Assembly: GCF_019396325.1 (NCBI RefSeq)
Contig: NZ_JAHKRO010000017.1
Span: 47,790-111,789, forward strand
Direction: 5' to 3'
DNA: 64,000 nt
DNA from: Nonomuraea ceibae
GTDB taxonomy: Bacteria; Actinomycetota; Actinomycetes; Streptosporangiales; Streptosporangiaceae
Shown here: piece by piece, positions 25,818 through 34,739 of the stretch
How positions within the stretch are numbered: position 1 is the stretch's first letter
Layout of the letters: each line of letters begins with the position of its first letter
Notes under the pieces: model-generated
What the model saw: only the letters and a program-made list of their open reading frames with translations
Databases searched by the model: none
Told to the model about the DNA's origin: nothing
Program-made: the position numbers and the translations under genes

Positions 25818-26453
25818 GTGGCCCGCAACCGAGGAATCATCTCCGAACTGGAGCAGGCGAACGGGCAGCGCATCGTCGTACCGACGCTCGGTGGCGAGCC
25901 AAGGAACACGACTTCGACCCGCGACGCGAAGCCCCGTCGTCTGCAGGATGCCGTCGATTTCGGCCGCAACCTCGACGGGCCGGAGTTCGGCGAGTACGGC
26001 GTGCTCTACGTCCGGCACGGCAAGGCCAAGAAGGGCTCTCCGCCCAAGCGCCGCAGCGTACTGACCGTCTGGGACTGGTCGGCGGAGATCCTGCAGGAAT
26101 GGATCGACGACATCCGCCCGCTGTTTCCTACAGCAGGGACATCGGCATGCTGGCCCTCTGAGCGCGGCCCGCGCATCGGGCTGAGCGCGATCAACACCCG
26201 TCTGGCGGCCTACCGAGACGAACTCGGCCTGGATCCCGTGCTCGACTTCCATTCGCTGCGTCGCTCCTATATCACTCACCTCATCGAAGGTGGCTGGGAC
26301 GCCCGTTTCGACCAGGAACAAGCAGGCCACGACCACGCCAGCTCCACCTCCGTCTACACCTGCGTGTCCTCCGACTTCCGCACCCGCACCCTGCGCCGGG
26401 CTCTGGACGCCACTATCGAGGCCGAACTCAAGCCGGCCAGGAGAGCACGATGA
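25818..26453 (+). pseudogene. Tyrosine recombinase, N-terminally truncated
   Basis: 211 codons. The C-terminal catalytic part is clear: KKGSPPKRRSVLTVWDW, then FHSLRRSYITHLIEGG (HxxR box), AGHDHASSTSVYT (second His and Tyr region). The N-terminal arm-binding and core-binding domains and the first catalytic Arg are absent, and the first 30 codons look unrelated. Its stop overlaps the ATG of the XRE gene (ATGA). It is a relic of an integrase. Confidence 0.7.
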
Positions 26454-26782
26454 AACGACACGTCAGCTATCAATGGCGCCTGCGCGAGATGATGGCCGCG
26501 GCCGGCATGTTCGCCGCCACCGACCTCGAACCGCTCCTGCACGACCGAGGCATCAAGCTGTCCTCGGTGCAGGTCTGGCGCCTGGTCACCCAAACTCCCG
26601 AACGCCTGTCGCTGCCGGTGCTCGCGGCGCTCTGCGACATCTTCGACTGCACCCCGGCCCAGCTCATCGCCACCAAGGCGGAGAACGCCGCGTCCCGCAA
26701 GACCGCCACCGACGACGCCGGCGTCGCCGAGCTGCCCACGACCCTGCGACCCAAGCGCGCCCGCATCCGTCCCGAGGCATGA
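26450..26782 (+). CDS. XRE-family transcriptional regulator
   Basis: 110 aa with a Cro/C1-type helix-turn-helix (about 10-80): LREMMAAAGM, LEPLLHDRGIKLSSVQVWRL, LPVLAALCDIFDCTPAQLI. ATGA overlaps link it to a recombinase remnant upstream and an integrase pseudogene downstream. This recombinase-XRE-integrase trio is a recurrent actinobacterial arrangement. It probably regulates the recombinases, both now broken. Confidence 0.8.
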   Translation: MKRHVSYQWRLREMMAAAGMFAATDLEPLLHDRGIKLSSVQVWRLVTQTPERLSLPVLAALCDIFDCTPAQLIATKAENAASRKTATDDAGVAELPTTLRPKRARIRPEA

Positions 26783-28023
26783 CCGCCACGCCCCTGACCT
26801 GCGACGGCTGCGGCCAGGATGGACGCCGCTACCGACGCGGGCTCTGCGGCACCTGCGCCCTGACCGAGGACCTGCAGGCCGCCCTCGACGACGGCCACGG
26901 AAGCATCCGGCCCGAACTCCTGCCGCTGTTCGAGGGCATGCGCCAGATGGACAACCCACGAGCGGGAGTGAGCTGGTTACGCCGCCCACACGTCGCTGAG
27001 ATGCTCCGCACCCTGGCCAACCCGGACACGGCGATCACCCACGAGACCGTCGACGCCATGACTCCCTGGCGATCAGCCGCCTACCTGCGGGACCTGCTCA
27101 TGCACCACGGCGTGCTGCCCGCCGTCGACCGGCACCTGCTGCTGTTTCAGCGATGGCTGGCCGAATGGCTCACCGGCATCGACGACGTCGCGCACCGGCG
27201 CCTGCTCGAACGCTTCGCCACCTGGCACCTGCTGCGCAAGCTCCGCACGATCGTCAACCGGCAACCCCTCGGCATGAAGCGCAACCAGGACGCCCGCCGT
27301 GTCCTCGTCCAGGCCGCCGCCTTCCTGACCTGGCTGAACGATCACCACGCCCGCCTCGGCGGCTGCACCCAGGCCGACCTGGACGCCTGGCACACGCCGC
27401 CGCCTTCCTGGCCCGGCGGCCCGCCCAGGCGTTCCTGCGCTGGTGCATGACAGCTGGCCACATGCCCCAACCGGCCATCCCAACGCGCAGCACCCTCAAC
27501 CCGGCCCCGATCAGCCAGCGGCAACGACTCGCCCTGATCCGCAAGGCCCTCAGCGACGAGAGCATCCCCGACCGGGTCACGCCCTGCTCGTCCTGCTCTA
27601 TGCCCAGCCCATCAGCCGCATCCTCCGGCTCACCCTGACGACCTCACCCACGACGACGGCCAAGTTCTTCTGTGTCTCGGCGATCCGCCCTCACCCGTCC
27701 CCGAACCCTTCGCCGGACTCCTGCTCGGCTACACCCCGGCCAGACCGAACACCACCACGGCAACCAACCGGGACAGCCACTGGCTGTTCCCCGGCCGCCG
27801 CGGCGGGCAACCGCTGGACCCCACGACCATCCAGTTACGCCTGAGCAAGCTCGGCATCCTCGCCGGCCCGGGACGCTCGGCAGCGATCCGCCAGCTCGTC
27901 CTGCAGACCCCCGCCCCCGTGGTCGCACGCATGCTCGGCTACGACGGAGACACCGCAGCCCGACTCGCCACCGCAGCCGGAAGTCCATGGAGCCGTTACG
28001 CCCCCGGCGACCACGAACAGTGA
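26779..28023 (+). pseudogene. Zinc-finger site-specific integrase, frameshifted
   Basis: Starts ATG 26779 with CDGCGQDGRRYRRGLCGTC (zinc finger), followed by a helical core-binding domain. Near 27395 the frame shifts: AAAFLARRPAQAFLRWCMTA and RLALIRKALSDE continue in another frame. A second shift near 27585 leads to LLVLLYAQPISRILRLTLDD, NRDSHWLFPGRRGGQPLDP and QLVLQTPAPVVARMLGY, ending at 28023. At least two frameshifts make it non-functional. Confidence 0.75.
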
Positions 28024-28062
28024 CACCTCTCAGGCGATCAGGCAGGAACTCAGAACACTCGA

Positions 28063-28420
28063 TCATTGGCCCCTGCCAGTGCCGCCGGGGGCGGGGAAGT
28101 AGGCGCCCAGCTCGACGGCCAGCTCGTCATACAGCAGCTCCCACACCCGCATCGAGCATGGCTGTTCGGCGATGGCGACGGCCTCGGTCAGCGGGATGGT
28201 GTACCGCATGAACCCGGTAAGGTGCCCGTCCCGCACCTTGTGGGGGGGAGCCGGGGCCGCGGATCTGCCCGGCCGGGTTGGACATGGGGCCCTTGTCGAT
28301 AATGGGGAAGCAGGCGGCGAGTGCGCACGCCACCTGATAAAGCTGAAGCCGAGCTTCTTCCACACCCGCGTGGCGTGCTCGTAGACCGGCTATGAGTGGT
28401 GGACTGCAAACCGGCCGCCG
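28063..28420 (-). pseudogene. Decayed hypothetical gene
   Basis: Minus-strand pieces VWKKLGFSFIRWR, ALAACFPIIDKGPMSNPAG, KVRDGHLTGFMRYTIPLTEA and EQPCSMRVWELLYDELAVEL lie in order but in different frames. They join into a plausible protein end, so this is a frameshifted relic of unknown family. The 28421-28568 gap holds nothing clear. Confidence 0.45.
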
Positions 28421-28568
28421 AGGGCCTGGCCGCCCGGCGAGAGGTGGCAAGAAACACAGCGTTCGATTCATGACCGAGGGGCCGGACAGTATCGGATTCC
28501 GAATCCCGAAAGGGAGATCTTCAGGCCGACACGCCGAGCGATTCTCGAAGAGTTCCGAGATGCTCAAC

Positions 28569-29537
28569 TCACCCAGACATCTTGAGCAGAGCGCGTAGCG
28601 TCTCCGCTGGGGTGACACACCGGAAGCCCGTGTCGTCGTCGAGCATGTCGACGGCGGCGTCGTTGAAGGTGGACGGCGTTGCCCGGCTGAACGGGCTGGT
28701 GAAGGCGCTGCCCTTCAGCTCGTGACGGCCGGGTTCGGACTCAGTAGACAACCATTCCCAGGTGTTGCCGCACATGTCGTACACCCCGTAGGGGCTGACT
28801 CCGCTGTGATACCGGTCGACGGGAGTCGTCTGCCGTAGGCCGGACTCGCGGACGTTGCACTTGGCGGGCGTGAGCTGCGAACCCCACGGGTAGGTGTCGC
28901 CACGCAGCCCGCGGGCTGCCTTCTCCCACTGGTGACTGCTCGGCAGCACCTTGGCCGCCCATTCGGCGTACGCGGCAGCGTCACGCCAGGTGACGAACAC
29001 GACCGGATGGTCGATGAGATGCGGTGGTGGGCCGCCTTCTCTACTCCAATGCTGAGGCCGGCGGTGGGCTGTCGCGGCGACGAAGCGAGCGTAATCGCCG
29101 TTGGTCGTCGGGTAGACGTCGATGTAGTAGCCGGGCAGGTAGACCGGCTGGTCTTCCGGGCCGTACAGGAACACGCCTTCCGCGACGAGCGTCATGAGCT
29201 TGCCGTCGATGGGGTGGCGAACCTGGTGGCCACCCAGCAGGAGAGTGGCGCCGGCAACGGGGGCTGCGACGCTCGCCTCCACCGCGGATGGCGCTGGGCC
29301 AAGGCCGAGCAGGTCGGCGAACCTGGCGTGCACCTCCTCCGGCGAGTTGGCGAGGCAGGTGTCCAGCGCCTCCTGGTTGACCGGCCGGGGATGTAGTTTC
29401 TCGCCTCCGGCTTCCCATTTCGAGATCAGCCGTTCGCCGACGCCCAGGTGCCCGGCGAACTGGCTGATGCTCATGCGTTTCGCGTCTCGGAGCGCTCGGA
29501 TCTCGCGTCCGGACCAGAGTTTGATCGTGACCGCCAT
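28569..29537 (-). CDS. XRE HTH fused to SUMF1/FGE-like domain
   Basis: 322 aa from ATG 29537 (MAVTIKLWSGREI); an in-frame ATG at 29570 is less likely. Residues 5-70 are a Cro/C1 helix-turn-helix (ISQFAGHLGVGERLISKWEAGG). Residues 120-315 are a SUMF1 domain with PVVFVTWRDAAAYAEWA, GVYDMCGNTWEWL and TGFRCV. The stretch that carries the two catalytic Cys in genuine formylglycine-generating enzymes (after KGSAF) has none, so sulfatase activation is unlikely. It is 48 bp downstream of a class IV aminotransferase gene and probably co-transcribed. It may be a ligand-sensing regulator. Confidence 0.8.
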   Translation of the reverse strand: MAVTIKLWSGREIRALRDAKRMSISQFAGHLGVGERLISKWEAGGEKLHPRPVNQEALDTCLANSPEEVHARFADLLGLGPAPSAVEASVAAPVAGATLLLGGHQVRHPIDGKLMTLVAEGVFLYGPEDQPVYLPGYYIDVYPTTNGDYARFVAATAHRRPQHWSREGGPPPHLIDHPVVFVTWRDAAAYAEWAAKVLPSSHQWEKAARGLRGDTYPWGSQLTPAKCNVRESGLRQTTPVDRYHSGVSPYGVYDMCGNTWEWLSTESEPGRHELKGSAFTSPFSRATPSTFNDAAVDMLDDDTGFRCVTPAETLRALLKMSG

Positions 29538-29585
29538 TCGGCTCTCTTCTTGGGGGTGGAAGGGGCTCACGCGGATTCGTCTGGT

Positions 29586-30365
29586 CTAGATGCTCTCTGC
29601 CGGGATCTCCTCGTACTCCTTGCGCAGGATCTCGAAGATGGGATGGTCGCCGGGTAGGGCGACGTCGTCGATCCCGTTGATCGGCCGGACCCCGATGGAG
29701 GTGTTGGTGGCGAACGCGGCGTGCATCGAGGCGATGTCGCCGACGTTGACGGGCACGTGGACTGTTCGATCGTGGACCTGCTGGAGCAGCCGCATGGTGA
29801 CGCCGGGCAGGACATCACCACTCGGCCAGACAACCCGCTCACCGTCGTAGAAGCCGACGTTCCACGTCGCTCCCTCGGTGATGAACGAGGTGTTGTCGAC
29901 GAACAGCGCGTCGTCGAAGCCGGCGAGCTGGGCTTTACGGCGGCCGCGAAGCGCGCCGAACAATCCCACGTGCTTCGCGGCCGGCAGGTCGCGCTGGTAG
30001 CCGACTGTTTGCACCCGCATGGGTGAGGGCGGCAGGGGAGCGGCTGGCCTGGTGGTCACCAGGACGCGCGGATGCGTGTCGCCGGCTGGGTGCGCGAGTT
30101 CCAAGGCCGGATCGTAGATGGTGACCCGGACGATGATCGCGCCTTGCACGTCACGTAGAGCATGGCGGACGTAGTCGCGTACCCTCTCGCGATCGAGCTC
30201 CGCAGCGAAGATCAGTCGACAATCCCGAACGAGACGGTCGAGATGGTGAGAGAGGCCACGGATGCGTTGATCTTCGACGCGCATCGAGGTGAAATGACCG
30301 TAGTTGACGAGCCCCAAGGCTTGGAGCGCATCTGGGGGCACGGGCGCCCCGTCGAGTTCCGCCAT
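29586..30365 (-). CDS. Class IV PLP aminotransferase-like protein
   Basis: 259 aa from ATG 30365 (MAELDGAPV). The pattern fits the branched-chain aminotransferase / aminodeoxychorismate lyase fold: GHFTSMRVEDQRIRGLSHHL near the N-terminus, a central AAKHVGLFGALRGRRKAQLA with the likely PLP lysine, then DDALFVDNTSFITEGATWNV and LPGVTMRLL. The substrate cannot be told. It is transcribed toward the XRE-SUMF1 gene and diverges from a DUF574-type methyltransferase gene. Confidence 0.8.
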   Translation of the reverse strand: MAELDGAPVPPDALQALGLVNYGHFTSMRVEDQRIRGLSHHLDRLVRDCRLIFAAELDRERVRDYVRHALRDVQGAIIVRVTIYDPALELAHPAGDTHPRVLVTTRPAAPLPPSPMRVQTVGYQRDLPAAKHVGLFGALRGRRKAQLAGFDDALFVDNTSFITEGATWNVGFYDGERVVWPSGDVLPGVTMRLLQQVHDRTVHVPVNVGDIASMHAAFATNTSIGVRPINGIDDVALPGDHPIFEILRKEYEEIPAESI

Positions 30366-30396
30366 GCTTCCAAGTCTGGCACCGCCGTACCTGGGC

Positions 30397-30427
30397 GGAC
30401 AGTGCGATGGGCAGTGAAAGGGCAGTG
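30397..30427. promoter_or_regulatory. Three GG(A/G)CAGTG direct repeats in divergent intergenic region
   Basis: GGACAGTG (30397), GGGCAGTG (30409) and GGGCAGTG (30420) are spaced 12 and 11 bases between the divergent aminotransferase and methyltransferase genes. They may bind a regulator such as the XRE-SUMF1 protein. Confidence 0.4.
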
Positions 30428-30476
30428 CTGAGGCAGGGGTAGGGCGTGGGAAGGGACAGGCCATGTGCTGAAACCT

Positions 30477-30490
30477 GAGGTCATGACCTC
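30477..30490. promoter_or_regulatory. 14-bp perfect palindrome over the methyltransferase start
   Basis: GAGGTCATGACCTC is fully self-complementary and contains the ATG at 30483. It could be an operator; chance is possible for a single 14-mer. Confidence 0.3.
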
Positions 30491-31325
30491 GCGTCCGACT
30501 CCTTCCGCCACCCCGCCCCCCGGCAGCGTCTTCAAGCCGAACGAGGCCGCCCCGGCCCGCACCTACGCAGAGCTGCGTGGAGCGGGCAAGGAGGCGTTCG
30601 CGTCCGACAGGGAGGCTGCCAGCGAACTGCGAACCGCGATCGACCAGGTGGACCAGGTCATGCAGGAGAACGCCGCCGCGCTGGTCCGAGTCGTCGCCCA
30701 CTTGGCGCTCGAAGGCTACGAGCAGTTCGCAGATCTAGGCTGTGGAAAGCCCTTGGTGGGTGGCGACATCCGCAAACTTCCGGACCTTGCCGATGTCGCG
30801 GGCGGCATCCAGCCTGGTCGTCTGTGGTTCGCGATGGACTGTGACGAGTTGGTGGCCACGGCCTGCCGGGCGCTGCTGCGCGGGCCGGGCGTGAAGTTCG
30901 TCCAGGGGGACCTGCGGCACACGGCGGCCGTGCTCGACGCCATGGCCGCGCACCTCGACCTGGCCAAGCCGGTTGCGGTCATGCTCGGCGCCGTAATCCA
31001 CTACCTCGACGACCACGAGGCCGAACAGCTCATGACGGCGCTCCGAGAGCACCTGGTGCCCGCCAGCGCGGTTCTCGTAACGAGCGTGACCCGCACCGGC
31101 CACGACCCGGACATGGTGGCCAGGGGGAAGACCGCTTACGAGCGGAAGCACGGCGTCACCATCTACATCCGCACGGCCGACGAGATCGCCGGCCTGGTGG
31201 ACGGCTTCGACATCGAGGAACCCGGCTTGGTGCCCAAGATCGACTTCCTGCCCGGCGAGCAGGGCTCACTCCCCGTTCGTGAGGCGCCACACTTCCTGAT
31301 GGTCCTCGCGAAGCGCCCGGTCTGA
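30483..31325 (+). CDS. SAM-dependent methyltransferase, DUF574/Methyltransf_19 type
   Basis: 280 aa from ATG 30483 (MTSRPTPSA); another ATG lies 18 bases upstream. It has the family layout: RTYAELRGAGKEAFASDR, a glycine loop FADLGCGKPLVGGDI, WFAMDCDELVATACRALL, VKFVQGDLRHTAAVL and VAVMLGAVIHYLDD. Such enzymes are abundant in actinomycetes and mostly of unknown substrate. It is the first plus-strand gene before the RiPP-like operon; whether it belongs to that pathway is unclear. Confidence 0.85.
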   Translation: MTSRPTPSATPPPGSVFKPNEAAPARTYAELRGAGKEAFASDREAASELRTAIDQVDQVMQENAAALVRVVAHLALEGYEQFADLGCGKPLVGGDIRKLPDLADVAGGIQPGRLWFAMDCDELVATACRALLRGPGVKFVQGDLRHTAAVLDAMAAHLDLAKPVAVMLGAVIHYLDDHEAEQLMTALREHLVPASAVLVTSVTRTGHDPDMVARGKTAYERKHGVTIYIRTADEIAGLVDGFDIEEPGLVPKIDFLPGEQGSLPVREAPHFLMVLAKRPV

Positions 31326-31512
31326 TGGTCATGGCGTGGCAGCGGTCTGGAGCAGCGCACCCCCGCCCGGGGCGCTGCGCTGCCGCGCCGTGCGGGCGGC
31401 CCGGTGTCTTCTCCCCGCCGCACCGCACCCCAGGGCGCAGGCCGGCGGCACCGCCGACACCCCAAGCCCCGACCTGCGCCCTCTCCTACCCGACTCGACT
31501 ACGGAGAAGGAC

Positions 31513-31812
31513 ATGCTTGCCGAGCGTGACGTCAGCACCGACCGCAGATGGGCCGACCGGTTCGAGCTGGAGACCGGCTTCTGGTGGCGCGTCTTTCGCG
31601 TGGAGCAGCACGTCACCGTGTTCTACCGGGGATACTCTGCCGAGCGCGGTGTCTACCACATGGGGGACTGCTACGACCCCGAGCCGTTGTGGGCGAGCAT
31701 CTGCGAAACCCAGGACGAGAGCCGCCGCTGGGCCATCCGTAACGGCGTCCGCCCGCTGCCTCCCGTTCTGAGCAGCCAGCTCCCCGTCGCGCTGAGGAGC
31801 GTGGACGGGTAA
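31513..31812 (+). CDS. Small protein (99 aa), unknown
   Basis: GGAGAAGG sits directly before ATG 31513. The protein is compact and aromatic: FELETGFWWRVFRVEQHVTV, YHMGDCYDPEPLWASI. It could be a small alpha/beta binding domain; no family is recognised. It lies between the DUF574 methyltransferase and the RiPP-like operon. Confidence 0.65.
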   Translation: MLAERDVSTDRRWADRFELETGFWWRVFRVEQHVTVFYRGYSAERGVYHMGDCYDPEPLWASICETQDESRRWAIRNGVRPLPPVLSSQLPVALRSVDG

Positions 31813-31958
31813 TGAGGCGAGAGGTCGACGGGCGGCCGGGCCTGGCAGGCCCACAGCCCTTCCACATCTCGGCGCCGTCGTGGCAGGCCACGACCGATCG
31901 CGCGCTCCGGCGCGGGCCCATCATCCTGACCCCGACCGGGTCGCCCGCGCCGTCCGGC

Positions 31959-32002
31959 CTCGCCGTCCACGGCAGGGCTCGACACCTGCCGTGGACGGCG
32001 AG
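31959..32002. repeat. 18-bp perfect inverted repeat
   Basis: CTCGCCGTCCACGGCAGG (31959-31976), an 8-base loop and its exact complement (31985-32002). It lies between the 99-aa gene and the start of the downstream operon. No T tract follows on either strand, so it is a strong hairpin that may be a factor-dependent terminator, a processing site or an operator. Confidence 0.7.
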
Positions 32003-32059
32003 TTCCACCAGGGCCACTCGCCGCCGATGCGGCAGGCCAGACCGAGCAGGGTGGGCGTG

Positions 32060-32194
32060 ATGGACTACACCTTCCTCGCCCACCTCAACCACAACAGCCT
32101 GAACCCTCGCGCCCGCACCGCTTCCGACCCGGCAACGGCCCACCGCCCATCCGCCGACCCGGAACCATGCGCGGAGGAGGCAGAAGATGGCTGA
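32060..32194 (+). CDS. 44-aa peptide, first ORF of the RiPP-like operon
   Basis: MDYTFLAHLNHNSLNPRAR then an acidic Pro/Glu tail. GTGGGCG upstream is a weak ribosome-binding site. Its end overlaps the next gene by 8 bases. It could be a small regulatory or accessory peptide, or a second substrate; nothing decides. Confidence 0.45.
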   Translation: MDYTFLAHLNHNSLNPRARTASDPATAHRPSADPEPCAEEAEDG

Positions 32195-32552
32195 CATCGA
32201 ATGGGAGATCTACCGGCGGCCCGAAACAGAACCCATCCGCATCGCCGACACCTCATGCTGCGGCGCCTACGAGTTCGCGTCCCAAGGCGGCCAATACCTG
32301 GTGCTGCGCCGCCGTCCGGGAGGAGGATACGAGGAGGCCGGGCGGGGACTTCACCGCCAGGCCCAAGCGGTGTGGGATCTCCTGGTCACCGAGCACAGCG
32401 GCAGTCACCGGCGCTCACCGGACGAGATCAACGCCGCAGCCGTGTACCGGGGCGGCGCCGACCGCGCCCCGGCCTCCGTTCAGGAGGCCGCCCAGCACCA
32501 GGAGCTCAACCGACAGACCCGCCCCGGACCCGCCCCGGAAGCGGCCCCCTGA
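32187..32552 (+). CDS. Hypothetical protein (121 aa) in RiPP-like operon
   Basis: ATG 32187 is preceded by GGAGGAGGCAGAAG, a strong ribosome-binding site. The N-terminal two thirds form a small domain (EIYRRPETEPIRIADTSCCG, GGQYLVLRRRPGGGYEEAGR) and the tail is low complexity. No family is recognised. It overlaps the 44-aa ORF and lies 23 bases before the methyltransferase gene. Confidence 0.65.
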   Translation: MADIEWEIYRRPETEPIRIADTSCCGAYEFASQGGQYLVLRRRPGGGYEEAGRGLHRQAQAVWDLLVTEHSGSHRRSPDEINAAAVYRGGADRAPASVQEAAQHQELNRQTRPGPAPEAAP

Positions 32553-32575
32553 CAGAGCACAGCCTGGAGGCATCG

Positions 32576-33319
32576 ATGGAGCCTACGCCGCACCACCAGC
32601 TCACCGGCCGGCAGAAAGCCCATGTAGAGAACACTCTCCGCATCTTCTACACCACCGTCCGGGCCGGGCAGATCGGCCTGTCGGACGGCGGCGGCCCGTT
32701 CGGGTTCGACATCACCGTGGCGTTGCTCGTCGACGAGTTGCTGCGCGACTTCGCGTGCGACGCGATCGTCGAGACGGGATGCTTCCTCGGCGACACCACC
32801 GACTACCTCGCCCACCGCTACCCCGATCTGCCCGTCCGCTCCTGCGACGTCGTCCCCGAGCATGCCGAGTTCACCAGGAATCGCCTGGCCGGCATGGGCA
32901 ACGCGATCGTGACCTGTGAAGACTCGCCGCTTCTGGTTGCTGACGCCCAGCGCACCTATCGGCAGCCCTTCTACTTTCTGGACGCCCACTGGGCCCAAAG
33001 CTGGCCGCTGGAACGCGAACTGGCTGCGGTCGAACACGGCCTGGTCCTGATTCATGACTTCGACGTGGGTCACGAGCGCTTCAGCTACGACACCTACAAC
33101 GGGCTGGTGTGTGGGCCTGCCGTGCTGGCGCGCATGCAGGACCCGCCGAAGGTGTATTTCACTCCGGACCCGCGCGCCGGGTGGCCCTTGCCGTGTCTGC
33201 AGACCGGGCGGCGCGCGGGCGTCGGAATCCTGGCGATCGGATTGGACACCGGCCCGCTGGTCGACCATCCGCAGCTCCTTACCCACCACCTATCCGCCGA
33301 GATGGTGACGAACCTGTGA
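32576..33319 (+). CDS. Class I SAM methyltransferase-like (candidate RiPP tailoring)
   Basis: 247 aa; CTGGAGG precedes ATG 32576. SAM-binding motif I is VETGCFLGDT (65-74), with an acidic strand end RSCDVVPEH near 88-96 and FYFLDAHWAQSWPLEREL followed by VLIHDFDVGH further on. This is the Methyltransf_24/TylF-like type of fold. Its TGA overlaps the GTG of the next gene. It is the first of four tightly coupled genes upstream of the precursor peptide. Confidence 0.75.
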   Translation: MEPTPHHQLTGRQKAHVENTLRIFYTTVRAGQIGLSDGGGPFGFDITVALLVDELLRDFACDAIVETGCFLGDTTDYLAHRYPDLPVRSCDVVPEHAEFTRNRLAGMGNAIVTCEDSPLLVADAQRTYRQPFYFLDAHWAQSWPLERELAAVEHGLVLIHDFDVGHERFSYDTYNGLVCGPAVLARMQDPPKVYFTPDPRAGWPLPCLQTGRRAGVGILAIGLDTGPLVDHPQLLTHHLSAEMVTNL

Positions 33320-34074
33320 AGACGACGCTGAAGGATCCCATCACCACGCTGGCCGGGATGCCGTTCCTGGACGACGGCTTCGACTCGGGCCAACTCCTGG
33401 CGGCCGTAGCGGCGGTCCGCCACGTCCGGGCGGAGAACCTCGGCATCGACGGCGCCAGCCACGCCGACCTCGGGGCATGGCTCGGGCCCGGTCACGCCCT
33501 GCTCCTGCAGAAGAACCCGACGCCCATGCCCGGCGTGCCGCTGTCTCCGGACCGGCAGACCGCGATCGGCCAGGTCCTCGACGGCCTGGTCGAGACGATA
33601 CCGGCGTGGCAGCCGCTCGTGCGCCTGCCCTCACGGTTCCTGCTCCTGGACAGCGACGACGGGGCGATCTCGGCGTCGTGCCGGGACTGGCCCCAGTACG
33701 TGCTGCTCGCCCCGGCCGCGTTCGCTCACCGGCGGGAACTACGGGAGCAGGTGACCCACGAGCTGTGCCACCAATGGCTGTACATGATCCAGGAAGTGTG
33801 GCGGCTGGCCGAGGAAGGCGCCGAGGACCTGATCCTGCCCTCGGGGACCGCGGACCGCACACCCAGCGAGGTGCTGGGTGCGGCGCACGTCGCGGCGGCG
33901 CTGGTCCGTCTGCACCGCACTGACCCGGCCGGCGCCCACCCGCAGACCACCGCCGACCACATCCGCTACCTGCTCGATTACGGGCGCGGATGCCTGTCCC
34001 TGCTCGACGGCATCGGCAGCGACTTGACCGAGGCCGGGCGAGCGATCGCCCAACGGCTCAAGGAGGCCCTGTGA
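33316..34074 (+). CDS. HExxH putative peptide beta-hydroxylase
   Basis: 252 aa from GTG 33316, which overlaps the upstream stop (GTGA). A zinc/iron motif HELCH sits at 148-152 in QVTHELCHQWLYMI, followed about 40 residues later by GAAHVAAALVRLH with H191. This spacing recalls the alpha-ketoglutarate-dependent HExxH peptide-modification family (mod_HExxH), which hydroxylates RiPP precursors. A plain protease is the alternative, but the neighbours argue for modification. The downstream gene is coupled by another GTGA. Confidence 0.65.
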   Translation: MKTTLKDPITTLAGMPFLDDGFDSGQLLAAVAAVRHVRAENLGIDGASHADLGAWLGPGHALLLQKNPTPMPGVPLSPDRQTAIGQVLDGLVETIPAWQPLVRLPSRFLLLDSDDGAISASCRDWPQYVLLAPAAFAHRRELREQVTHELCHQWLYMIQEVWRLAEEGAEDLILPSGTADRTPSEVLGAAHVAAALVRLHRTDPAGAHPQTTADHIRYLLDYGRGCLSLLDGIGSDLTEAGRAIAQRLKEAL

Positions 34075-34739
34075 CACAGACGGCGACCCGTCCCCCCACC
34101 GTCGTGCTGACGACCTGGGAGACGCCCATCTACCAGGCGGGGCTGGCCGACCCGGATGCAGCGGACGGCGGGGTTCTCGCGCGGGAGATGATCGGCACGC
34201 TGCGCGACCTCATCCTGGAGGCCGAGGGCCACGACAGCGGCGCGCACACCTTCGGCGTCATCGGCGCCCAGAAGTCCAGCATGGACATCCTGAAGTGGAG
34301 CCATCCGGCGGTGGCGTGGCTGCGCTCGCAGATCCGCGATGCCGTCTCGGCGATGACCCACGACGTGCTGGCCGAGCGCGCGCCGGAGGTCGAGAACAAG
34401 TACCCGGTGATCGCCGAGGCGTGGGCGGTCGTCTACCGGTCGGGAGGTTCCCACCGGCTGCACACCCACCACGACTCTATCTACTCCGGCACCATCTACA
34501 TCGAGTGCGGCGGGGTCAGCGCCACCTCCGGCAACCTGCAACTGTTCGACCCCCGCCCGGCCGCGATCGCCCGCGGCGTCACCCCCGGCGTGCTGTCGCT
34601 GCAGCCGCGCCCCGGGCTGCTGGTCGCCTTCCCGTCCTGGCTGCCGCACTCCGTGCAGGCCACCCAGCACACCGACAGCGGGCTGCGCATCTGCATCGCG
34701 TTCAACGCCTCCTACAGCCAGACGGGAGGACAGGCGTGA
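34071..34739 (+). CDS. 2OG-Fe(II) oxygenase
   Basis: 222 aa from GTG 34071 (GTGA overlap with the HExxH gene). It matches the putative 2OG-Fe(II) oxygenase family TIGR02466: RLHTHHDSIYSGTIYIE with a His/Asp metal pair (among H131-D135), GNLQLFDPRP, then FPSWLPHSV with the distal His (H193) and R206 for 2-oxoglutarate. A hydroxylase acting on the precursor peptide is likely from context. It is coupled to a paralogue that lacks these residues. Confidence 0.8.
   Translation: MTQTATRPPTVVLTTWETPIYQAGLADPDAADGGVLAREMIGTLRDLILEAEGHDSGAHTFGVIGAQKSSMDILKWSHPAVAWLRSQIRDAVSAMTHDVLAERAPEVENKYPVIAEAWAVVYRSGGSHRLHTHHDSIYSGTIYIECGGVSATSGNLQLFDPRPAAIARGVTPGVLSLQPRPGLLVAFPSWLPHSVQATQHTDSGLRICIAFNASYSQTGGQA

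Noticed and set aside
28569..29537. Genuine formylglycine-generating enzyme
   Set aside because: The Cys pair needed for sulfatase activation is not present in the expected segment.
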